A stretch of 64,000 nt of DNA, taken from contig CAMTDV010000030.1 of the NCBI GenBank assembly GCA_947069175.1, positions 100,030,411 to 100,094,410 on the forward strand, read 5' to 3'. Within the stretch, counting starts at the first letter, position 1; each line of letters starts with the position of its first letter. Origin of the DNA: Scalesia atractyloides (Eukaryota > Streptophyta > Magnoliopsida > Asterales > Asteraceae). Positions 55,330-64,000 of this stretch are shown here, piece after piece. A program made the position numbers and the translations under genes. Under the pieces are notes generated by a model. The model had not been told where the DNA came from and did not search any database. It was given only the letters and a program-made list of their open reading frames with translations.

Positions 55330-56610
55330 AAATACATTGAACATAACATAAAACGCAATGGAAAGTAGAATAAAAACACAATTGTAGCAGATAAAAAACA
55401 CAATGAACATCAAACTAAAACACAATGTAAGACAAAAGACTAAAAACACATTGAACAACAGAAAAAACACAATGGGCAACAGGCTAAAACACAATGGATA
55501 GCAGACCAAACACAATGAGCAAAACCTATAACATAATGTATAGAAAACCCACCCAGTTGAAAAGACAAAATAATCATAATCAATAACACAATGATTGTAA
55601 AACCAAATCTAACACTATCTTCATTAGGGGTGTGCACTGTTCGGTTCAGCTTTTGGTCTTTGAAAAGCGTTCGGTTTCGGTTTTAGTAGCGGTTCGGTTC
55701 GGTTTTTCGGTTTTTTCGTTTGTTAAAACAAGTTATGTAAGATTCAAAAGTAAAAGGTATAATTCAAAGTTTAAGCATCTTTTTTAAATATTTACATTTA
55801 AGTTAATTATTTAGTATTTTTAATTAATATTGTTCACATAAACCTAACTTTCTAATCTAATTTAATGTTTCTTCAAACTTTTTATTAAGACATTTTCTTT
55901 CATAATAGTTTGAAAATCATTTAATTTTCATGTTAAACTTTGTTATTTCTTGTAAACAATGGATAAATCGTTTCAATGATAAATAAACATGTTAATGTTC
56001 TTATTATAAATATTTAACAACCAAGAATAAAATTAATAATTCTTAGTAGCATGGATTAAACACTTAAACTAAAACATAAAAATATATGAATTTGGCCTAT
56101 ATTATAACTTATCGGTTTGGTTCGGTTTTCGGTTATTTAAAATGGTTATCCGAAAACCGAAAACCGAACCGAAACTTTCAGTTATTAAAAATCCAAAAAC
56201 CGAACCGTCGGTTTTTGTTTCGGTTCTGTTTTGTCGGTTATTTCGGTTACGGTTCGGTTATTTCAGTTTTCTGCTCACCCCTAATCTTCATTGTGTCATA
56301 CATTGTGTTATAGTTTAATAAAAACACAATAGACAAAACCCAAAATAAGATTGTGTTATAGGTTTTGATAATAACACAATGTATAGAAATCATATTAGAA
56401 AATGTAATAACCAAAACTGAATTGGAAAACACAATAACCAGAACCTTTAATACAATGCATAGAAAACCAACTTTCATTGTGTTATAGGTTCTGATAAACC
56501 CAAAATAATATTGTGTTATAGGTTCTAAAAATAAACCTTAGCAAAAACGTAATAACCAAAACCTAGTTGAAAAACACGATCACCAGGACCTTTAATACAA
56601 TGCATAGAAA
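55330..56610. repeat. Array of AAACACAATG motifs, split by a hAT element
   Basis: The word AAACACAATG or a close variant occurs about ten times between 55345 and 55595 at roughly 20-30 bp spacing. It resumes after the hAT insertion (56291-56610), where both AACACAATG and its inverse CATTGTGTTATAG are found, with ATAGGTTCTGATAA also repeated. No ORF is supported. The regular spacing is unlike the MITEs here. Confidence 0.6.
55625..56283. mobile_element. hAT-type element rich in GGTTCGGTT
   Basis: Ends TAGGGGTGTGCAC and TGCTCACCCCTA are inverted. The 8-bp target duplication ATCTTCAT is perfect (55617-55624, 56284-56291). Subterminal regions carry many CGGTTCGGTT/AACCGAACC words in both orientations. 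The 659 bp have no transposase. It interrupts the AAACACAATG array. Confidence 0.85.
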
Positions 56611-57604
56611 ACTCAATAAGAATTTATATAGCAATATCATACTCAGATTTAAAGATAAATAACGGTGGTTGTTATGGTGATTTAAAAAAAGTATGAAACA
56701 AATATGAACGTTTTAATATGATTAGAGAATTGACATGTGTCTTAAATGTGGAAAGAGGGTCAACAAATGTAAGTATTCCATTTATCTCTTTCCACTAGTT
56801 ATTTCTTTCAAAATTAATCTTTAACCCTTCAAATTAGAATCAATAAACTATAATCATTCTCACTTTTCTGATTTATTTTACACTTTAATTTGATCTAACA
56901 TACTTTACTCAAATTTTAAAAGAATATAAATAAGTTCGGTTTACTTATAGAACATTTACATGTGTAAGTCATGTGTAAATTATATTATAATATTATTTAG
57001 ACATAATATTTAGACATTATTTAATAGTTATTTACATAACATACAAATATGTATATGAAAAATAGAATTTTCAAAAATTATGAACCATTAGTTAAACCAT
57101 TAAAAAAAAAATTTCTGAATTGATGCTTTCATTTTTTTAAAACCACTAAGAAACAATGTTTTTAAAATGTTGATACACTATTTATTATAAGAGTGCATTT
57201 GAAATAGTTAAAACAATGGGTCTAATTTGTCCAATTACAATTGAAACTTTATAGGCCTAAACTAGTTACAACAATGAAATTATAAGCCATTTATAAAGAT
57301 ACTTCTAACGTATAATGTTGCATCTAGATTATCAAGGTCTAAAGCATGAACGTATCGTGCGAATATAATTGTACGTTCAATCATTACAACGGTGCGTCTA
57401 AATGTCACTTGTAATGTAACATAAATGTGACCTTTCTAAATGTCATATATCACATGTTTTTCTGCGCAAATCGAACTTTCTTCATATCTACCTCGTTTGA
57501 TAACTGAACAAATCAACCATGTATATTATCAACCATGTAAAATACAGTTGTGGTGGAATTTTTTTTATATAAAGAGTTGGTTCAAACCTCACTGGGTAAA
57601 GATC

Positions 57605-57905
57605 TTGTGCAAATAGTCTTATCGTACAAAAAGTACGAAAGGCGTAAATAGATTAAAAAAATGTGGTGACATTTTCGTAATTATTTTACTTATAATCATC
57701 CTAAAGGATCAAAATTACCATACAAGATAAAATTACCATATAAGATCATTTGTAGAGTAATTATGATACTCTACAAAATTACCTTACAAGATCATTTATA
57801 TGGTAATTTTGATAATTACTTTACGAGTAAATAATTACGAAATACTAGTGCGTTTTTTTACCTTTTCACGCTTTCTTACGTTTTGTATAACAAGGCTATT
57901 TGTAT
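57605..57905. mobile_element. Fold-back MITE
   Basis: TGCAAATAGTCTTATCGTAC..CGTAATTATTTTACT on the left and, inverted from the right, TACAAATAGCCTTGTTATAC..CGTAATTATTTACTC pair across the whole 300 bp. The central loop carries four AAAATTACC(A/T)TA(C/T)AAGAT repeats. Confidence 0.7.
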
Positions 57906-58524
57906 TTGACATTTTGCTAAACTTCACTCGTTAACTAGTCACACCTTTGTAACTTTAATTTTTAATATTTTTCTAGTTAGAATTTGCCATGATATAAATG
58001 TCATAAATGGCATATCATGGGTTTTTGTAGCCCATGCAGGTGTCGTGGACGTTATTTCACCATGTCCTACAATGGGACCAATCATATGTTGCAAATCACA
58101 CACCAATCCGAAATCATTTATGAATACACAACATATGAATGTGATTACGATATATTATTTTATGTGATAATTAATATGCTATAAGGTTTACGTTTTTTTG
58201 AACGAAATAAGGTTTACATTTGATGATCTTAAGCTTTTAACTTCTAACTTAAAAACCAAAATGAGATTTTGTAAATTATATTAAGATGATAGGGACATGA
58301 AACATGATCAAGGGGACATGTTAGATGTTGATGGGACCCAAGTGAAGGTTGAGTGGATAGTGCCCCAATTAAAAAATATAAAATATTAGTGTATTTTATA
58401 GTTAAAACCCGCACTTTTAAAATTTTGGTTCTACTCATTGTTCATACTTTTAGAATTCCTAAATCTAGCAGAGGAGTTGTGGGTGCCATGAATTGGTATC
58501 ATGTAAATCATCTTTTGTGCCACT

Positions 58525-58804
58525 TAAGGCTGGCAATAGATATCTGTATAAGACACGATTAGACCTGTTTACTGAAAAAGTACACACCATGATTTTTTAT
58601 TTCTAAAAAATAAATATAATTATAAATAAATATAATTATGAGGTTAGGATCTATCATTTCTTTTTCTTGGTATATAAAACATAAAACTGTGTTATAAACA
58701 TGAGATATAAAGTAGTTAAACGAGTTGTATTCATGTTTAATACTTGTGTTATACACGTCGTTAGAGACCTGTTAAACCCGATAAGACACGATTTACCAGC
58801 CCTA
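58525..58804. mobile_element. hAT-like MITE with TAGGGCTGGTAAA ends
   Basis: Left TAAGGCTGGCAATAG..AAGACACGATTAGACCTGTT and, inverted from the right, TAGGGCTGGTAAATCGTGTC..GGGTTTAACAGGTC are imperfect inverted ends. Flanks GTGCCACT and CTGCCACT are similar but not perfectly placed, so the target duplication is uncertain. Confidence 0.6.
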
Positions 58805-58984
58805 GACTGCCACTTTAAGAATAACTTTGGTATATTATTTATTTAAGTTTTAAAGCACTATACATAAACCTTATCACTTTTGTGTTTCTTAATGAAGAGT
58901 TTGTGCAACCCCATGCAAGATAAGGTCAAAGTATTACTTTCGAACAATGTTTTCGTATGGTCCAACATCTAGGCTTAAGTACGT

Positions 58985-59425
58985 ACCATGACCGAAAACA
59001 TGCATTAGACAACGAGATTTTTTTGTTGATGTTCGTTTATTAAAAAAATGAACTTGTTCATGTTTGTTTTTATGTTTGTTTGTTAATTTTAGGCAAATGA
59101 ACAAAAACGAAAGTTGATGAACACAAATGCGCAAAAACTAATGTTCTTGAACAGAACTGGAAAGAAACAAATGAACACAAACAATCATTCATGAACGGAA
59201 TATATAATACACTGATACTTATTAAATATTTTACTTGTTGGAATTTAAAAGTATATAAATAAAATATAAAAACTAAAACACTAATGAACTATCAAACCAA
59301 ACGAACACGTTACTAAACGTTCACAAACATAAATAAACAAATGTGACATCTGTTCATGTTCGTTCATTTAACTAAACGAACTAAATTTCTTCTTCGTGTT
59401 CGTTTGTTTACGTTTGCAGCCCTAA
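58985..59425. mobile_element. Fold-back MITE rich in GTTCGTTT/AAACGAAC
   Basis: The left half has TGATGTTCGTTTATT and GTTCATGTTTGTTT words; the right half has AAACGAACACG, TGTTCATGTTCGTTCATTT and ends CGTTTGCAGCCCTAAA. This composition is that of a common plant MITE type. Ends are not sharply defined. Confidence 0.45.
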
Positions 59426-59537
59426 ATCTTTATGAATGGTTTACCTTGTGGTTCTAAACAAACGGTTCACGAACTGTTCCTCGAACATTTGTTTCGTCTG
59501 TAGCCCTAAACGTATGTAATGATTTTAAGACCAAAAG

Positions 59538-59640
59538 GCATGTGACCTAGTCTAGCGGTATCAATTTGTGTAAGAACTAGGAAATCTTCATGCATAAGTG
59601 ATTTGAGTTTGCATGTCCCATTCTAAAAATAAAGTATAGA
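59538..59640 (+). mobile_element. tRNA-derived SINE-like element
   Basis: GTGACCTAGTCTAGCGGTA is box A-like, and TTGAGTTTGCATGTCCC is a diverged box B about 50 bp later, followed by AAAAATAAAG. Probably an old SINE. Confidence 0.4.
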
Positions 59641-59877
59641 CTTATAAGTAAATTTATACGGTGTGTGTGACTTATTCGGTTAAAAAAAATCATAATCATT
59701 CTGAGGAAGATAGGTTTAACTCAAGACTGATTCTACGTACTGAAACATAAAAGACCACTAAATTGTTGAATTTCCCCACTATATTGAATAAATGATAAGG
59801 ACGGTTGTTTTTGCCTTGTTGGTTGCCCCTTACACCTGCTTGCCCTAAATCATTATGACTTCACTATCCCAACGGTA

Positions 59878-59911
59878 CTATTTATTTATTTATTTATTTA
59901 TTTATTTATTT
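59878..59911. repeat. TATT microsatellite
   Basis: Eight uninterrupted tetranucleotide units (TATT). Confidence 0.9.
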
Positions 59912-60154
59912 GTCTCGTATCTACCATTTCTTTGTCAAATTCATACAGCGTATTTTGTCAACTCATTTATTGGATAAAGTCCTAGATTTAGACAGGTGTA
60001 TTCATCGTGTTGTGTCGTTTTAATGAAACACCAAAACTGTCTTCAACATGATGTTTTATACGTCAATAATGCCTTTTAATTTTCGTTAAAGAAATGTTTT
60101 GTCTACCTGTCACCTTGATAATCAATATGACTTCTATTCAATGTTATAAAAAAA

Positions 60155-60330
60155 GGAAATTGGATTTAAATAATTTCAGTGTTCTTTATTGGTCGGGATT
60201 AGCCACACTTAAGAAATGTTTACAATCTCAACTTTGAACGTATTTTCCTTTAGTGGTTTCATACTAACTGAAAATTAATCTCATTTATCTTTTTGATGAT
60301 ATGGACTGCTTATGTGATATCACCACCACC
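60155..60330. mobile_element. Half of a Mutator-like MITE
   Basis: GGAAATTGGATTTAAATAAT, CCTTTAGTGGTTTCATACTA and GATGATATGGACTGCTTATG recall the left half of the element at 9740-10132. The right arm is missing. Confidence 0.4.
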
Positions 60331-61175
60331 GAACTAAACACCAAACATATATGTAAGGGTGCACACCATGGATACCGCTCAATCTGTTGGAATCGCTGGT
60401 GCTGAAGTGGGTGCTCATGGTTCCCATCCCGCACCCTCGTCACATCATCTCCATCTCGTTCTTGCCACCAAGAAGCTTATTCCATCTGCCGAACTTCTAA
60501 TAAATTAACTTTTTTTTAAATGTAGCATAAGTCAAAGGAACCAGGTTTGAAGTATGAATCCGACTTTATATCGTGTGAATCACAAAACTTTGAGAGAGAA
60601 GAGTTAGACTCATTTTCGACTCAAGCTTTCTTGGGAGCCAAAGCAGATAATAAAATTATTGTCCTTTTAGTATTAAAAATTGCTTTTGTATGCATAAGTA
60701 ATTATAGACCGTTAACCCACAATCAACAATCCCAAGGGCCATATTACTTACGTATATGGTTTTTAGAATTTGGGGGTCTTGAGAAAGTGCGACCTAACGC
60801 AACTTTATTTCACTCCCGTAAAGCTACACCTAGTTAAACATATAGGAGAAATGTCAATGCATAAGTGGGGTTTCTATGTTATAAAGGTGGTTGTAAGTGG
60901 TTGTGAGTGGAGGAGAGAAAATATGTTATTGTTCATTTGTATACCTGAGTGAATACTATTCATCCTCTATATTTTTAATATATTTTGAAAGTATTGTAAA
61001 TGAAGATAGAGAAAAGATAATGATAAAAGTATAAAAAGATACTATTTAATTGATATAAAAAATATAGTTTTTTAATATAATTAGAGTGTAAAATATTGAA
61101 AAGGATTAGAATGCTCTAAAACACTGCTTGTAATACTACTTTTTATCTGTGTTTTGGCATAGTGGTTTCATTATT
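60331..61175. other. Mostly non-genic stretch
   Basis: Two open frames (60368 onward reading MDTAQSVGIAGAEVGAHGSH, and 60547-60837, 96 codons) lack recognisable domains or splice context. I do not call them genes. Confidence 0.35.
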
Positions 61176-61179
61176 TTTC

Positions 61180-61402
61180 TTTTAACGGTAAATTTGGATC
61201 ACTGAGGACCACATGAGTATCATCGTGCCATCAGCAGAACCACCCGATCATATCCATCTCCACTAGGCATAATGCCTATAAACCAATTCAGAAGGAAACC
61301 CAATAAATAAGGGTAAACCCCCTTATAGAAATCGAACCCAAAACCTATTGGTTCCAAAGACTTATCTCACTCCTAAGATATCACTAGACTATAAGGTAAT
61401 GG
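61180..61402 (-). mobile_element. SINE, longest copy of its family
   Basis: On the minus strand the head TAGTCTAGTGATATCTTAGG (box A-like) and GGGTTCGATTTCTATAAGG (box B-like) is followed by TTATTGGGTTTCCTTCTGAA, TGCCTAGTGGAGATGGATAT, GATCGGGTGGTTCTG, GCACGATGATACTC, and a tail with GGATCCAAATTTACCG-type sequence. Shorter copies lie at 17003-17095 and 39245-39428. Confidence 0.65.
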
Positions 61403-61538
61403 ACATCTCATAACGGTTTCATTATAACTTATAAATCCCGTAGGATCTCATTTGCACATCTTCTTTGTTAACCCTTTTGACACTTGTAATTTTTCTATTT
61501 GCTAATAATAAATGAGAGAGTGATAACTTTCGAAAAAT

Positions 61539-61592
61539 GAAAATTTGTATCTGTTTTCTAGAGTAATGAAAATTTGTATCTGTTTTCTAGAG
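61539..61592. repeat. Tandem duplication, two units of about 27 bp
   Basis: ATGAAAATTTGTATCTGTTT followed by TCTAGAGT occurs twice head to tail directly left of the Harbinger element. Confidence 0.9.
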
Positions 61593-61600
61593 TCCAGTAA

Positions 61601-63272
61601 GGCTATGCGGTATCGGGTGGGGTTTTGGGCATGGGTTGGCGGGCAACGCCCAAGTCACCACCTCGTAGTGGCTTGGCTTTTGGCGTGGCCTTTTCGACGG
61701 AGGTTTGGCACCCGGCGTTGGACGGGTCTACGAAGCTGAGGTGGCGGTCGGTAATTGGTGGGTCAAACTAGCCGTTTGGGCTAGCCGTTGGGGCCCTTTT
61801 TAAAAAAAAAAATTTCCTTATAAATATCCAACATCTCTCTTTATTTTCTCACAAAAAATATCAAACACCAACAAAAAATGAGTTCTTTAAGTTCAAGTGA
61901 TTCTTCATCACCGTCTGACGATGGTGCGGAAATATTTCTACAAACTATCGCGACCGCGGCGAAAGCTATCGTGGAAGATGATGAGGAAGAGACTTCGCGA
62001 CCAAAGCGGAGGAGGTATATCCCTCATGAACGGCAAAACGCTAACGATTTGTTGATACGTGATTATTTCTCGGCCGAATCTAGGTATGATGAAAAAAAGT
62101 TTAGGCGTCGTTTTCGTATGAGTAAACGCTTATTTTTAAGGATATCTAAGGATCTTGAGGAGAAGTATGATTTTTTCAAACAAAAACCGGATGTAACCGG
62201 TCAATTAGGATTCAGTACATGGCAAAAGGTCATGGTCGCGCTTAGACAATTAGCGTAAGGCAATAGTTCGGACATTATGGACGACTACTTAAAAATGTCG
62301 GCACGTGTAGCTAGAGAAAGTCTTCACAACTTTTGTTCGTGTATTTTAGAAGTTTATAAGAAAAAATATTTGAGAAAGCCGTCGTTCAGTGATGTACAAC
62401 AAATATTGGAACACCACGCCGATTATCATGGCCTACCCAGGATGCTAGGTAGTTTAGATTGTATGAAATGGCCTTGGGAACTTTGTCCAACCGCATGGCA
62501 AGGCGCTCACACCAGTGGATATCATGGAATGCCAGCCATAATGCTTGAAGCGGTTGCGTCCCAAGATCTTTGGATATGGCATGCATTCTTTGGTATGCCA
62601 GGTTCACATAACGATATTACTATCATAAATCACTCGCCCCTTTTGAATGATCGAGTCAATGGTATAGGACCCAAAGGAAGTTTCTTTTTAAATGAAGTTG
62701 AGTACGTGCATGGGTACTACCTAGTTGATGGGATTTATCCAGAGTGGGGGGTTTTCGTTAAATCCTTCACAAAACATGGTACCCTAGATCCAAAGAGATT
62801 AAAGTTTAACAGGGTCCAAATGGGCGCACGCAAAGACGTCGAGCGAGCGTTCGGTGTTTTACAGAAGAGGTGGCGAATTTTGGCAATGCCTTACCTACTA
62901 TGAGGACGATGTTAGTCAAGTAGAGAACATAACCGTTACAGACGAAGAGAAATCAGTAAACGAATTTGTTATCAAGTCGCGGGATATACATCACAACCTT
63001 CGATCTGATTTGGTGGAACATGTTTCAACGATCCATGGGTTCAACTCCGATGATGACGATGATTAAAGGAAGATTGATTGTTTTTATTTGTATGTTTTTT
63101 ATTGTTATATATATATATATATACACACAAAAAAGGGGGGCTGATGTGGCTTGGCCACGCCACCTCAGCCACGCCCAATCATACCATTGAATGTGACTTT
63201 TGATATTGGATCCACCATCCCATCAGGTGTCAACCAACGCTTTAAACCCCCGCCTCACCATACCCCACGATC
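61601..63272 (+). mobile_element. PIF/Harbinger element, 1.67 kb, near-complete
   Basis: Starts GGCTATGCGGTATCGGGTGG and ends CACCATACCCCACGATC, imperfect inverted repeats. TAA flanks it on both sides (61598-61600, 63273-63275). It carries one broken transposase gene. The second (Myb-like) ORF of autonomous PIF/Harbinger elements is missing, so it is an internally deleted derivative. GC-rich subterminal sequence (GGCTTGGCC, CCACGCC) resembles the MITE at 12340-12650. Confidence 0.8.
61878..63066 (+). pseudogene. PIF/Harbinger DDE transposase, disabled
   Basis: The first segment (61878-62255) has an acidic, Ser-rich start and a basic RPKRRRYIPH region, then IRDYFSAESRYDEKKF and RMSKRLFLRI. 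The frame meets TAA at 62256-62258, where relatives have a Tyr codon in LRQLAYG, and continues in the same frame as GNSSDIMDDYLKMSARVARE. The DDE_4-type nuclease follows: GSLDCMKW, PGSHNDITIIN and, near the end, ARKDVERAFGVLQKRW, carrying the probable catalytic Asp, Asp and Glu. After KRWRILAMP the frame is lost: a deletion removed the usual LHNMIVEDE-type segment. The C-terminal tail (DEEKSVNEFVIKSRDIHHNL, SDLVEHV) resumes in the +1 frame to a stop at 63066. At least two inactivating lesions. Confidence 0.85.
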
Positions 63273-63409
63273 TAAAATAATAAACAAACGCAAGCATTTA
63301 ATTAGGGGAAAAGAAACCAATCATGACCATCATTAATGCATAATGATCTTAAAATATATTGACTTTCAGCACATTTTAAAACCCAAAGATTTTTTATGTG
63401 TCACTATGT

Positions 63410-63900
63410 ATATATGAGGTTCATTGGGGAACACTAAAAAAGTGAGAACAGTGAAGAACCGACTCAAACGAACTCTGATTGGACTCATTCCAGCAGCGTT
63501 GAAACCGGCCCGTCGAACCCTAACTAGAATGTCTTAACCCTAAACCCTAAATCCTAACCCCAAACCCCTAATATATTAGGGTTTGGATTTAGGGTCTTAT
63601 ATTATGGTTTAGTTTTTAGGGTTAATCAGTAGTATTTACGGTTTAGCTTTAGGCTTTAGGGTTTAGCTTTAGGGTTTAGCCTTTAGGGTTTATAGCTTAG
63701 ATTTTACGATTAGCTTAGATTTTACGATTTAGCTTAGGTTTTAGCTTTAGGGGTTAGGATTTAGGGTTTAGGGTTAAGAGATCTTAGTTAGGGTTCGGCG
63801 AGCCGGTTCCAACGCCGCTGGAATGAGTCCAATCGGAGTTCGTTTGAGTCGGTTTCCCACTGTTCCCCACTTTTTTAGTGTTCCCCAATGAACCGTCCCC
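63410..63900. mobile_element. Fold-back (Mutator-like) element with telomere-like core
   Basis: Arms of about 115 bp: GGTTCATTGGGGAACACTAA..GGACTCATTCCAGC on the left and the inverted copy GCTGGAATGAGTCC..TTAGTGTTCCCCAATGAACC on the right. A perfect 10-bp repeat GTCACTATGT flanks the element (63400-63409, 63901-63910), fitting a Mutator-type target duplication. The centre (63525-63780) is made of degenerate AACCCTAAA and TTTAGGGTT repeats in opposite orientations. Confidence 0.8.
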
Positions 63901-64000
63901 GTCACTATGTTAATTAATTTTAATTCTTTTGGTTGTTTAATGTGTACTTTTAAGAAGACTATTAAGACTTTAATAGTCAATATCATTAAGAAGACTAATA

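Noticed and set aside
55291..55637. Minus-strand ORFs with repeated hydrophobic and Cys residues (MCLVCYPLCF..)
   Set aside because: They are translations of the AAACACAATG motif array read in reverse, and periodicity comes from the DNA repeat.
63400..63910. Chromosome end or telomere fusion point
   Set aside because: The TTTAGGG-like repeats are degenerate, face both ways, and sit inside an element with inverted arms and a target duplication.

Overview
The window is AT-rich nuclear DNA from a flowering plant. Genes carry short exons with GT..AG introns, and the spaces between them are filled with nested MITEs, fold-back elements, Helitron ends, SINEs, a LINE tail, and decayed hAT, CACTA and PIF/Harbinger elements. 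The repeat types and the acyltransferase proteins suggest a eudicot. Asteraceae is my guess from general familiarity, not something the sequence proves. I see no bacterial, organellar or viral genes.

The backbone is a tandem cluster of three wax-ester-synthase/diacylglycerol-acyltransferase (WSD/WS-DGAT) genes, all on the minus strand and all with the same seven-exon structure. Copy A (5484-8882) is intact at 495 aa. Copy B (13263-18968) has every exon and splice site but one nonsense codon (Trp to stop, residue 137), just before the catalytic HHxxxDG motif. Copy C (47008-51262) is intact at 497 aa. The copies share TATA boxes, sequence just 3' of the stop codon, and an upstream landscape that includes a diverged satellite-like repeat, so the duplicated unit was larger than the coding region. 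B and C share intron insertions absent from A, so B and C probably separated last.

Between B and C lies about 28 kb of mostly non-genic DNA. Its main feature is a nearly perfect 4.4-kb head-to-tail duplication (25518-29922 and 29923-34323). Each unit holds an eEF1B-gamma gene fragment, a Helitron-type 3' end, a fold-back element and a hAT element with an 8-bp target duplication, so all of these insertions predate the duplication. Further right are an LTR-like region, a LINE 3' end, a hAT transposase fragment, an Au-like SINE, CACTA ends and a small spliced gene of unknown function (44133-46314).

To the right of copy C the DNA is again repeat-dominated: a PIF/Harbinger transposase fragment, an AAACACAATG motif array split by a hAT element, several MITEs, a nearly complete 1.67-kb PIF/Harbinger element with a disabled transposase (61601-63272), and a fold-back element with telomere-like repeats in its core (63410-63900). 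About 1.1 kb at the left edge recurs at 11279-12371, carrying the same hAT MITE in the same place.

Exon coordinates come from reading splice junctions by eye and aligning the three paralogues to each other. Family names for the repeats rest on terminal repeats and target-site duplications seen in the sequence, not on database searches.
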